NCBI RefSeq assembly: GCF_010729485.1
Contig: NZ_AP022609.1
Location: forward strand, 3,782,001 to 3,846,000
Reading direction: 5' to 3'
DNA length: 64,000 bases
DNA from: Mycolicibacter hiberniae
GTDB lineage: Bacteria; Actinomycetota; Actinomycetes; Mycobacteriales; Mycobacteriaceae
The notes under the pieces were generated by a model that worked only from the letters and a program-made list of their open reading frames with translations, ran no database searches and had not been told where the DNA came from. Every line of letters begins with the position of its first letter. Position 1 is the first letter of the stretch. A program made the position numbers and the translations under genes. Below are positions 47,741-56,154 of the stretch, piece by piece.

Positions 47741-50700
47741 GCACGCCCGCATCGCAACCGGCCCGCCCCGAGCTCAGCGACGCCGCGGTGGTGTCGCGTT
47801 CCTGGGGGATGGCACTGGCCACGCTGGTCAGCCGGATCACCGGATTCGTTCGGGTGGTGCTGCTGGCGGCAATCCTGGGTGCGGCGCTGTCGAGCGCCTT
47901 CTCGGTGGCCAACCAGCTGCCGAATCAGATCGCCGCGCTGGTGCTGGAGGCGACCTTCACCGCGATCTTCGTACCGGTGCTGGCCCGCGCCGAACGCGAC
48001 GACGCCGACGGCGGCGCGGCGTTCGTCCGCCGGCTGGTCACGCTGGCCACCGCGCTGCTGCTGGCCACCACCGTGATCTCGGTGGCGGCCGCCCCGCTGC
48101 TGGTCCGGCTGATGCTCGGTGGTGACCCGCAGGTCAACGAGGCGCTGACCATCGCATTCGCGTATCTGCTGCTGCCGCAGGTGATCTGCTACGGGTTGTC
48201 TTCGGTGTTCATGGCGATCCTGAACACCCGCAACATTTTTGGGCCGCCGGCCTGGGCACCGGTGGTCAACAACGTGGTCGCGATCGCCACGTTGGTGCTC
48301 TACCTGCTGGTGCCGGGCGAACTGTCGGTGGACCCGGTGCGGATGGGCAACGCCAAGCTGCTGGTGCTCGGGGTCGGCACGACGGCCGGCGTCGTCGCCC
48401 AAACCGTCGTTCTGCTGGTGGCGATCCGGCGCGAGCACATCAGCCTGCGCCCGCTGTGGGGAATCGACGACCGCCTCAAGCGCTTCGGCACGATGGCCTC
48501 GGCCATGGTGCTCTATGTCCTGATCAGCCAGATCGGACTGGTGGTCACCAACCAGATCGCCAGTACGGCGGCTGCCTCCGGGCCGGCGATCTACTACTAC
48601 GCCTGGCTGCTGCTGCAGTTGCCGTTCGGCATGATCGGCGTGACGGTGCTGACCGTGGTGATGCCCCGGTTGAGCCGCAACGCCGCCGCCGGCGACGACC
48701 CCGCGGTGCTGGCCGATCTGTCGCTGGCCACGCGGCTGATGATGATCACCCTGATTCCGATCGTGGCCGTGATGACCGTCGCCGGCCCGGCGATCGGCAG
48801 CGCCCTGTTCGCCTACGGCAACTTCGGCGACGTCGACGCGGGATACCTGGGCGCCGCGGTCGCCATGTCGGCGTTCACGCTGATCCCCTACGCCATGGTG
48901 CTGCTGCAGCTGCGGGTCTTCTACGCGCGCGAACAACCGTGGACACCGATCGCCATCATCGTGGTGATCACCGCGGTGAAGATCGGTGCCTCCGTCCTGG
49001 CCCCGCACCTGACCGGCGATCCGGATCTGGTCGCCGCCTACCTGGGGCTGGCCAACGGGCTGGGCTTTACCGCCGGGGCTGTCGTCGGACATCTGCTGCT
49101 GCGCCGCTCCCTGCGGCCGCCCGCCCGCCCGGGCATGCCCGCCGGGCACTGGCGGCTGCTGGGGCCGGACGTGATCCGCACCGTCCTGGTGACGTTGACC
49201 GCCTCCTTGGCTGCCGGCCTGGTGGCCGAGTTGACCGATCGAGTGCTGGGCCTGCCGGCGCTGACTGGCCACGGTGCCGCGGGCTCGATGCTGCGCCTGC
49301 TGGTGCTGACGCTGGTGATGTTGCCGATCATCGGGGCGGTGATGGTGCGCGCCGGGGTGCCCGAAGCCGTGGCCGCACTGGCCGCGGTCCGCCGGCGGAT
49401 CGGTTCACGGGCGCCGCAGGCCGGCGCGCCCAACCCGCCTGCTCGCGATCTCGACGTCCCGTACGCTGAGCACAACTGTTTGCCCACAGTCGGCGGGGAT
49501 GTGACGAACAATCCCGCCGCGCACATGCCGCCGGAGCACATCGCCGGAGGCAGGACACCGAAAGGTGCGGAGGTGACCAACATTCCTTCGGAGGGGGCGG
49601 GGTCTCGGGCCGCGTCGAGGACCGTTGCTCCGCAGTCGGCCCAGCGAGCCGCCGAGGCCCCAGCGCCGGTCAGCAACGACAGCTTGCTGACCCCGGGGCT
49701 GAGCGTCGCCGGCGGTCGCTACCGGCTGCTGGTACGTCACGGCGGCACGCCGGTGCTGCAGTTCTGGCAGGCGCTGGACACCGCGCTGGACCGGCAGGTG
49801 GCGCTGACGTTCGTCGACCCGAACCAGACCATGCCCGACGACCAGCTCACCGGTGTGCTCACGCGAACCCAGCGGCTCAGTCAGATCGACGCACCCGGAA
49901 TCGCCCGGGTGCTCGACGTGGTGCGCGTCGGTGCGGGCGGACTGGTGGTCTCCGAATGGGTGCGGGGCGCCTCGCTGCAGGAGGTCGCGGGTACGGCGCC
50001 GTCACCGGTCGGCGCGGGCCGCGCGATCCGATCGCTGGCCAGCGCCGCCGAAGCCGCCCACCACAACGGCGTGGCCCTGTCCATCGACAACCCGGCGCGG
50101 GTGCGGGTCAGCGTCGACGGCGACGTCACCCTGGCCTTCCCTGCCACCCTGCCCGACACCAAACCCGAGGACGACATTCGCGGAATCGGGGCCACCCTGT
50201 ACGCGCTGCTGGTCAACCGGTGGCCGTTGGCCGACGCCGGGAAGGGTTCCGAAGGCGGCCTGCAACCGGCCGACCGTGACGAGAACGGCAACCCGATCCC
50301 GCCGGACGCGATCAAGCCGGACATCCCCTTCCAGATCGCCGCGGCCGCCAGTCATGCCATCGCGCCCGACGGCGGGATCCGTGGCGCTTCGACGCTGTCC
50401 AACCTGCTGCAGCAGGCCACGGCCCTGCACGAGCAGACCGAGCTACTGGGACCGGTCGCCGACGAGCCGCCCCGGCCGGCGCCCACGCCCCCGGACGACG
50501 AGACCCGCGCCGACCGGCGCCGGCGGGTGCTGATCGGACTGGGCATCGGTGGCGCCGTCATCCTGGTAGCGCTGCTGGTGCTGGCCTCGGTGCTCAACCG
50601 CATCTTCGGTGACGTCAACGGGTTGGACAAGACCGAACTGGGCCTGAGCAGTCCGTCGGCGTCGGTCCTGCCCGACGCGGCCGGGCCGAGTGGCGTGGTG

Positions 50701-51141
50701 AAGCCGATACAGGCGACGGTGTTCTCGCCCGGCGGCGAGGCCGACCGGCCCCAGGACGCCGGTCTGGCGATCGACGGGGACCCGGCCACCGCCTGGTCCA
50801 CCGACACCTACTCCGATCCCGTGCCCTTCCCGAACTTCAAGAACGGCGTGGGCCTGATCCTGCAGCTGCCCAGCCCCACGGTGATCGGCAGCGTCTCGCT
50901 GAACGTGTCCAGCACCGGCACCCGGGTCGAGCTGCGCTCCGCATCGACACCCAAGCCGTCGCGGCTGGAGGACACCACCCTGCTGGCGCCGGCGAAGACG
51001 CTGCATCCCGGTTCCAACAAGATCACCGCCGACTCGGCCGCCCCGACGTCGAACCTGCTGGTCTGGATCACCACGATGGGCAACACCGGTGGGGAGAACC
51101 GCACGCAGATCTCCGAGATCACCGTGCAGGCGGCGTCCTAG
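47737..51141 (+). CDS. murJ: MurJ/MviN lipid II flippase fused to pseudokinase and external domain
   Basis: 1134 residues. Residues about 1-545: MurJ with 14 or so TM segments (SRITGFVRVVLLAAILG; QLPNQIAALVLEATFTAIFVP). About 690-900: kinase-like domain lacking catalytic features; the usual HRD is HHNGVALSID and no DFG is visible. Then TM (about 928-950) and a C-terminal galactose-binding-like domain (about 990-1134). The mycobacterial ortholog (Rv3910) is phosphorylated by PknB on a threonine in the pseudokinase and then binds FhaA, restraining peptidoglycan synthesis. Coupled to DUF6049 by GTGA overlap. Confidence 0.95.
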   Translation: MSTPASQPARPELSDAAVVSRSWGMALATLVSRITGFVRVVLLAAILGAALSSAFSVANQLPNQIAALVLEATFTAIFVPVLARAERDDADGGAAFVRRLVTLATALLLATTVISVAAAPLLVRLMLGGDPQVNEALTIAFAYLLLPQVICYGLSSVFMAILNTRNIFGPPAWAPVVNNVVAIATLVLYLLVPGELSVDPVRMGNAKLLVLGVGTTAGVVAQTVVLLVAIRREHISLRPLWGIDDRLKRFGTMASAMVLYVLISQIGLVVTNQIASTAAASGPAIYYYAWLLLQLPFGMIGVTVLTVVMPRLSRNAAAGDDPAVLADLSLATRLMMITLIPIVAVMTVAGPAIGSALFAYGNFGDVDAGYLGAAVAMSAFTLIPYAMVLLQLRVFYAREQPWTPIAIIVVITAVKIGASVLAPHLTGDPDLVAAYLGLANGLGFTAGAVVGHLLLRRSLRPPARPGMPAGHWRLLGPDVIRTVLVTLTASLAAGLVAELTDRVLGLPALTGHGAAGSMLRLLVLTLVMLPIIGAVMVRAGVPEAVAALAAVRRRIGSRAPQAGAPNPPARDLDVPYAEHNCLPTVGGDVTNNPAAHMPPEHIAGGRTPKGAEVTNIPSEGAGSRAASRTVAPQSAQRAAEAPAPVSNDSLLTPGLSVAGGRYRLLVRHGGTPVLQFWQALDTALDRQVALTFVDPNQTMPDDQLTGVLTRTQRLSQIDAPGIARVLDVVRVGAGGLVVSEWVRGASLQEVAGTAPSPVGAGRAIRSLASAAEAAHHNGVALSIDNPARVRVSVDGDVTLAFPATLPDTKPEDDIRGIGATLYALLVNRWPLADAGKGSEGGLQPADRDENGNPIPPDAIKPDIPFQIAAAASHAIAPDGGIRGASTLSNLLQQATALHEQTELLGPVADEPPRPAPTPPDDETRADRRRRVLIGLGIGGAVILVALLVLASVLNRIFGDVNGLDKTELGLSSPSASVLPDAAGPSGVVKPIQATVFSPGGEADRPQDAGLAIDGDPATAWSTDTYSDPVPFPNFKNGVGLILQLPSPTVIGSVSLNVSSTGTRVELRSASTPKPSRLEDTTLLAPAKTLHPGSNKITADSAAPTSNLLVWITTMGNTGGENRTQISEITVQAAS

Positions 51142-51218
51142 CAGCTCGCCGTCCGCGCCCCCGCCCGGTGCCTGTGGACAAGGCGATCGGGTGAAGTGCC
51201 GACCGGGTCGCCGCTGAT

Positions 51219-51231
51219 TACTGTCCGGCCC
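51219..51231 (+). promoter_or_regulatory. Leaderless promoter of sigM
   Basis: TACTGT (51219-51224) lies 7 bases before the ATG at 51232 and decides this start over the in-frame GTG at 51196. No SigM-type GGAAC element is seen, so autoregulation is not evident. Confidence 0.45.
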
Positions 51232-51804
51232 ATGGGCCACCCGGAGCGCAGTGACGCCGAACTGCTGGCCGCGCATGTCGCCGGCGACCCGTACGCCTTC
51301 GGCGAGCTCTACGGGCGCCACCATGGGCGGCTGCGCCGCCTGGCCCGGCTCACCACCGGCTGCCCCGAGGAGGCCGAGGACGCCCTGCAGGAGGCGATGC
51401 TCTCCGCGCACCGGGCGGCCGGGTCGTTTCGCCACCACGCCGCCGTGGGCAGCTGGCTGCACCGCATCGTGGTCAACGCCTGCCTGGACCGGCTGCGCCG
51501 GAACCCCGTGACCCACATCGAACTCCTCGCCGGCCACGCCACCGTCGGCGATGGCACCGCGCAGGTCGATACCGCGCTGCTGGTGCGTGCCGCGTTGCGC
51601 CGGCTGCCGGCCGCCCAGCGGGCCGCGGTGATCGCGGTGGACATGCACGGCTATTCGGTGGCCGACGCCGCGCAGGCGTTCGGGGTGGCTCCGGGAACGG
51701 TCAAGAGTCGCTGCGCCCGCGGACGGGCCCGGCTGGCCGCGCTGCTGGAACGGTCCGCCCCGCTGGGCCCGGCGCTGCGGTGCGCAGGCCCGACGGGCGG
51801 ATAA
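51232..51804 (+). CDS. sigM: ECF sigma factor SigM
   Basis: 190 residues. Region 2 (about 5-80: ERSDAELLAAHVAGDPYAFGELY, EEAEDALQEAMLSAHRAAGSF) and region 4 (about 110-175: ALRRLPAAQRAAVIAVDMHGYSVADAAQAFGVAPGTVKSRCARGRARL). Very like mycobacterial SigM, which drives ESX-like and surface-lipid genes. ATG 51232 matches the family start. The anti-sigma gene begins 41 bases after its stop. Confidence 0.93.
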   Translation: MGHPERSDAELLAAHVAGDPYAFGELYGRHHGRLRRLARLTTGCPEEAEDALQEAMLSAHRAAGSFRHHAAVGSWLHRIVVNACLDRLRRNPVTHIELLAGHATVGDGTAQVDTALLVRAALRRLPAAQRAAVIAVDMHGYSVADAAQAFGVAPGTVKSRCARGRARLAALLERSAPLGPALRCAGPTGG

Positions 51805-51844
51805 CCTTGGCGCCCGAGGGGGTCAGCAGGTCGGAGCGACGACG

Positions 51845-52390
51845 GTGCGCGACGACACGACAACGAGCGGAAGCCGCGGTATGCCAGTCGATGCGGGCGA
51901 GGAACAGCCCCGGGGCCACAGTGGACCGCCGGCGCACTCGAGCCGGCCCCTGCCCCAGTTCAGCCGGATCGCCGCCTGGGCCGGCGGCACCGCTGCGGTG
52001 CTTGCCGTCGGGCTCGGCACGGCCGCCTTGGTGCGGTTCCCCGGTGACACCTCCAGCGGGCGCCGTTCGTTCGACGCCATCACGGTGGAGTCCGCACCCA
52101 CCGCGGTCCTGCCGCTGTCGGAACCGGAGATCCTCGAACTGCTGGACCGCCGCCCCGAGTACGGCCCGCTTGCCGATCCGGCGCGCCGGGCGGGCTGCCT
52201 GACCGGTTTGGGCTATCCGGCTTCCACCCCGGTGCTGGGCGCCCGCGAGATCACCATCAACGGTCGCCCCGGGGTGGTGCTGCTGCTTGCGGGTACAGCA
52301 CCCGGCACGATCAACGCGCTGGCGGTGGCGCCGCACTGCAGTTCGGTCGACACCGGACTGCTGGCCGACACCACCGTGCGGCGCCCCTAG
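51845..52390 (+). CDS. rsmA: Anti-sigma-M factor RsmA, apparently lacking the N-terminal sigma-binding domain
   Basis: 181 residues from GTG 51845. A hydrophilic tail of about 40 residues, one TM (about 43-65), then an external domain with EPEILELLDRRPEYGPLADP, CLTGLGYPASTPVLGA and a second Cys in APHCSSVDTG, all typical of Rv3912/RsmA. M. tuberculosis RsmA is about 254 residues with a helical N-terminal anti-sigma domain ahead of the TM (recall). Here that domain is missing, and there is no room for it: sigM ends 41 bases upstream. If real, SigM may escape normal inhibition. Confidence 0.8.
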   Translation: MRDDTTTSGSRGMPVDAGEEQPRGHSGPPAHSSRPLPQFSRIAAWAGGTAAVLAVGLGTAALVRFPGDTSSGRRSFDAITVESAPTAVLPLSEPEILELLDRRPEYGPLADPARRAGCLTGLGYPASTPVLGAREITINGRPGVVLLLAGTAPGTINALAVAPHCSSVDTGLLADTTVRRP

Positions 52391-52408
52391 GCCCGGCCCC
52401 AGCGGTTC

Positions 52409-52436
52409 GGGAACAATCGCCGCCTACGCTGACGTT
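52409..52436 (+). promoter_or_regulatory. SigH-type promoter of trxB-trxC
   Basis: GGGAACA (52409-52415), 17 bases, then CGTT (52433-52436): a match to the mycobacterial SigH consensus GGGAAYA-N16-17-cGTT. The trxB ATG is 39 bases downstream. In M. tuberculosis trxB2-trxC is a known SigH target. Confidence 0.78.
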
Positions 52437-52475
52437 GCAAGCCCGTGAAACCCGATCCCAGCGGAAAGGTCATCG

Positions 52476-53477
52476 ATGTCTGAGACACCCTCCACCCACC
52501 AGGTGATCATCATCGGCTCGGGTCCGGCCGGGTACACCGCCGCGATCTACGCCGCCCGCGCGCAGCTGGCCCCGGTGGTGTTTGAGGGCACCGCGTTCGG
52601 CGGCGCCTTGATGACCACCACCGAAGTGGAGAACTTCCCCGGCTTCCGCAACGGAATCATGGGCCCGGAGTTGATGGACGAGATGCGTGAGCAGGCCCTG
52701 CGCTTCGGCGCCGACCTGCGGATGGAGGACATCGAGTCGGTCGATCTGGAGGGGCCGGTCAAGACCGTCGTCACCGCCGACGGCGAGACCCTGCACGCCC
52801 GGGCCGTCATCTTGGCCATGGGCGCCGCCGCCCGCTATCTCAACATCCCCGGCGAGCAGGAGCTACTGGGCCGCGGGGTGAGCTCGTGTGCCACCTGCGA
52901 CGGCTTCTTCTTCCGTGACCAGGACATCGCCGTGATCGGCGGCGGTGACTCGGCGATGGAGGAGGCCACCTTCTTGACCCGCTTCGCCCGCAGTGTGACC
53001 CTGGTGCACCGCCGCGACGAGTTCCGCGCCTCGAAGATCATGCTCGCCCGGGCCCGCGAGAACGACAAGATCCGGTTCCTGACCAACAGCGTTCCCGTCG
53101 CGGTGGAAGGCGAGCAGACCGTGACCGGCCTGCGGGTGCGCGACACCCTCAGCGGTGAGGAGACCACCCTGCCGGTGACCGGTGTGTTCGTCGCGATCGG
53201 CCACGACCCCCGCTCGGCGCTGGTGCGTGACACCGTTGAACTGGACGCGGACGGCTACGTGCTGGTCCAGCAGCCCGGCACGCGCACCTCGGTGGAGGGC
53301 GTGTTTGCGGCCGGCGATCTGGTGGACCGCACCTACCGGCAGGCGATCACCGCCGCCGGAACGGGCTGCGCGGCCGCCATCGACGCCGAACGTTGGCTGG
53401 CAGAATCGCATGACGACACGGACGCAGCAGATGCCCACGACACCAGTATTGAGACCCTGACGGGAGCACCACGATGA
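52476..53477 (+). CDS. trxB: Thioredoxin reductase
   Basis: 333 residues. NADPH-dependent flavoenzyme that reduces thioredoxin. FAD motif [16 protein letters not shown] (about 11-26), redox pair in CATCDGFFF (about 140-148), NADPH motif [10 protein letters not shown], and the late FAD motif [24 protein letters not shown]-terminal tail slightly longer than usual. Its stop overlaps the thioredoxin start by 4 bases (ATGA). Confidence 0.97.
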   Translation: MSETPSTHQVIIIGSGPAGYTAAIYAARAQLAPVVFEGTAFGGALMTTTEVENFPGFRNGIMGPELMDEMREQALRFGADLRMEDIESVDLEGPVKTVVTADGETLHARAVILAMGAAARYLNIPGEQELLGRGVSSCATCDGFFFRDQDIAVIGGGDSAMEEATFLTRFARSVTLVHRRDEFRASKIMLARARENDKIRFLTNSVPVAVEGEQTVTGLRVRDTLSGEETTLPVTGVFVAIGHDPRSALVRDTVELDADGYVLVQQPGTRTSVEGVFAAGDLVDRTYRQAITAAGTGCAAAIDAERWLAESHDDTDAADAHDTSIETLTGAPR

Positions 53478-53803
53478 CCGACCACAGCACGGTAACCGTC
53501 TCCGACGCCACCTTCGCCGCCGATGTGCTGGCCAGCACCAAACCGGTGCTGGTGGACTTCTGGGCCACCTGGTGCGGTCCCTGCAAGATGGTGGCCCCGG
53601 TGCTGGAGGAGATCGCCGCCGAGCAGGCCGGCCAGCTCACCGTCGCCAAACTCGACGTGGACGCCAACCCCAACACCGCGCGGGACTTCAACGTGGTGTC
53701 GATCCCCACCCTGATCCTGTTCAAGGACGGCCAGCCGGTGAAGCGGATCGTCGGCGCCAAGGGCAAGGCCGCCCTGCTGCGGGAGCTCGCCGACGCCACC
53801 TAG
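53474..53803 (+). CDS. trxC: Thioredoxin
   Basis: 109 residues. Classical thioredoxin with WCGPCK (about 35-40), [22 protein letters not shown] including the cis-Pro. Co-translated with trxB (ATGA overlap), so both sit under the SigH-type promoter. Corresponds to trxC of M. tuberculosis (trxA in other species). Confidence 0.97.
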   Translation: MTDHSTVTVSDATFAADVLASTKPVLVDFWATWCGPCKMVAPVLEEIAAEQAGQLTVAKLDVDANPNTARDFNVVSIPTLILFKDGQPVKRIVGAKGKAALLRELADAT

Positions 53804-53970
53804 CGACGTCGGGCACTGTCCGGCCGGCTTGTGAGGCTGCGCTCTGTAGGCTCGTTTGTAGCCGCTCCGTTTTCGAAAATTGCCCTGGGATCTGAGACAA
53901 TTCTGGCTAACCTGCTGGCAATATCAGCGGCGGCTCCAGTGCCAACAGCGACAACCGGAGGGTCTCAGTA

Positions 53971-55191
53971 ATGTCGGGTCGGCATCGCGGCGCCCACGAG
54001 GGCCTGCGTCGTGGTGACCGTAGCGGCGCGGTGGTGGAGATCCGGGCAGCCTTTGCCGCCCTGGGCCTGGTGGACAGCCCCGATGCGGACCTGAGCACCG
54101 GCAAGCATGTGGCGCTCGACGTCTTCGACGCCGAACTCGACCAGGCGGTGCGGGCCTTCCAGCAACAGCGCGGTCTGCTTGTGGACGGGGTGATCGGCGA
54201 GGCCACCTACCGGGCACTCAAGGAGGCGTCCTACCGCCTGGGTGCACGCATCCTCAATCACCAGTTCGGGGCTCCGATGTACGGCGACGATGTCGCCACG
54301 TTGCAAGCCCGGCTGCAGGATCTGGGTTTCTACACCGGTCTGGTGGACGGCTACTTCGGCATCCAGACGCACAACGCCCTGATGTCCTACCAGCGTGAGT
54401 ACGGCCTGTACGCCGACGGCATCTGCGGGCCGGAAACGTTGCGCTCCTTGAACTTCCTGGCTTCCCGGGTGAGTGGCGGTTCGCCGCATGCGATCCGTGA
54501 AGAGGAACTGGTGCGACGCTCGGGCCCCCGGCTTTCCGGGAAGCGGATCGTGATCGACCCGGGCCGCGGCGGCCGGGATCACGGGCTGATCACCCAGACG
54601 CCATCGGGTCCGATCAGTGAAGCAGATATCTTGTGGGACTTGGCAAGTCGTTTGGAAGGCCGGATGACGGCCATCGGGATGGACACTTTCCTATCCCGCC
54701 CCAGTGGCCGTAATCCTTCCGACGCCGAGCGCGCGGCCACCGCAAACGCCGTGGGCGCCGACCTCATGATCAGCCTGCGCTGTGGCACCCACGTCAGTCC
54801 GGCGGCCAACGGGGTGGCGTCTTTCCACTTCGGCAACTCGCATGGTTCGGTGTCCACCATCGGCCGTAATCTGGCTGACTTCATTCAGCGAGAGATCGTG
54901 GCCCGCACCGGGTTGCAAGACTGCCGCGCGCACGGCCGGACATGGGACCTGCTGCGGCTGACCCGGATGCCCACCGTCGAGGTGGACGTCGGCTACATCA
55001 CCAGTCCGGGTGATCGCGCGATGCTGGCCTCCCCCGCCACCCGCGACGCCATCGCCGAAGGCATCCTGGCCGCGGTCAAGCGACTGTATCTGCTCGGCAA
55101 GAACGACCGGCCCACCGGAACCTTCACCTTCGCCGAGTTGCTGGCCCACGAGCTGTCGGTGGAGCGGACCGGCCAACTCGGCGGTTCCTGA
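53971..55191 (+). CDS. cwlM: CwlM, regulatory amidase-like activator of peptidoglycan synthesis
   Basis: 406 residues. Two peptidoglycan-binding (PG_binding_1) domains (about 20-85 and 100-160) and an Amidase_3 domain (about 185-370). The zinc ligands are altered: DPGHGG reads DPGRGG, the SxHxN block reads SLRCGTH, and the last Glu region reads VEVDVGYI. This fits the known non-lytic, PknB-phosphorylated role of CwlM in stimulating MurA. No signal peptide. ATG preceded by GGAGGGTC. Its stop is one base from the stop of the convergent GNAT-like gene. Confidence 0.95.
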   Translation: MSGRHRGAHEGLRRGDRSGAVVEIRAAFAALGLVDSPDADLSTGKHVALDVFDAELDQAVRAFQQQRGLLVDGVIGEATYRALKEASYRLGARILNHQFGAPMYGDDVATLQARLQDLGFYTGLVDGYFGIQTHNALMSYQREYGLYADGICGPETLRSLNFLASRVSGGSPHAIREEELVRRSGPRLSGKRIVIDPGRGGRDHGLITQTPSGPISEADILWDLASRLEGRMTAIGMDTFLSRPSGRNPSDAERAATANAVGADLMISLRCGTHVSPAANGVASFHFGNSHGSVSTIGRNLADFIQREIVARTGLQDCRAHGRTWDLLRLTRMPTVEVDVGYITSPGDRAMLASPATRDAIAEGILAAVKRLYLLGKNDRPTGTFTFAELLAHELSVERTGQLGGS

Positions 55192-55192
55192 C

Positions 55193-55930
55193 CTAAACCG
55201 CACTCCCCGACGCCGGCGCGCACGCACCGATCGGTGCCTCGAGCCGCGCGCTTTCCAGCAACCGCTCGAGCGCGGCCTCGACTTCCGCCTTCCAACCCAG
55301 GCCCTTGTCGAGTTCCAAGCGCAGCCGGGGAAAGTACCGGTGCGGCGCCACCACGGTGAAGCCGACATCGGTCAGGAAATCCGCGGCGATGATGCAGTGT
55401 TCGACTGAGCAGTCACCGACCGCTTCCAACACCGGCGCCACGTCGGGCGGTGCGCTCGCGGTGTCCAGCAGCTCCGAGACCTCCGGCGTCCGGCCGAAGG
55501 CTTCCAGTGCGCGGACCCCTCGCCGCATCAGCTCCTCGACCACCCGGGCGATCAGTTCCCGGGCCAGCCCGTCGGCCAGCGGAGCCGGATCGACCCCGAT
55601 CGATGTCAGGAGCACCGCGTCGGCGGAAACCGGCCCGGTGGGAAACCGGTGCGCACGCGGGACGGCGCGCGGGGGGGCATAGAGCGCGTAGCCCAGACAT
55701 GGCGGGTCGGCGATGCCGCGTGCGGATGCCGAGGGGGTGGCCACCTGCCCGCAGGTCCCCCACTCCAGCATCACCATCGACAGCCAGGCTTCCTTCTCGA
55801 ACTCCGGGTCCGACAGGTGCTCGTCGCCGCCGAGGGTCGCCGAATCCACCTCCCAGAAGACACAACGCCGTGCGTGCTTGGGAAGCTGCTCGAAACCCTC
55901 CAGCTTCAGGGGTGCGATTCGGACAGACAC
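55193..55930 (-). CDS. GNAT-like conserved protein (Rv3916c-like)
   Basis: 245 residues from GTG 55930 (GGGAG upstream). N-terminal part with KHARRCVFWEVD, LSDPEFEKEAWLSMVMLEWGTCGQVA; middle LIARVVEELMRRGVRALEAFGRT and later CIIAADFLTDVGFTVVAPHRYFPRLRLEL resemble GNAT acetyltransferase elements. Substrate and activity unknown. A TATCCT box (55977-55982) and a 7-bp hairpin lie upstream. Convergent with cwlM. Confidence 0.8.
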   Translation of the reverse strand: MSVRIAPLKLEGFEQLPKHARRCVFWEVDSATLGGDEHLSDPEFEKEAWLSMVMLEWGTCGQVATPSASARGIADPPCLGYALYAPPRAVPRAHRFPTGPVSADAVLLTSIGVDPAPLADGLARELIARVVEELMRRGVRALEAFGRTPEVSELLDTASAPPDVAPVLEAVGDCSVEHCIIAADFLTDVGFTVVAPHRYFPRLRLELDKGLGWKAEVEAALERLLESARLEAPIGACAPASGSAV

Positions 55931-55952
55931 TGGACTCCCGGTCTCAACCCTT

Positions 55953-55970
55953 GCTGTCGCCCACGACAGC
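55953..55970 (-). promoter_or_regulatory. Perfect inverted repeat in the leader of the GNAT-like gene
   Basis: GCTGTCG-CCCA-CGACAGC (55953-55970), between a TATCCT -10 box (minus, 55977-55982) and the GTG at 55930. It can be an operator or a leader hairpin. Confidence 0.4.
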
Positions 55971-56154
55971 CCTTTAAGGATAGGAGGGACGAGCCGCCGG
56001 ATGCCACCCTCGGTGCCATTTGGCCGGCCGACCCCTGGAAAAATCGAAAGCTGCTGTCCTTCAACATCATTGGAAGCCCCCTCGGTTCCGGGATCGTCGT
56101 ACCGTCACAGTGACGTAACGGCCCGGTAGCCCTGGACGTTGGCGGATCACGGCC

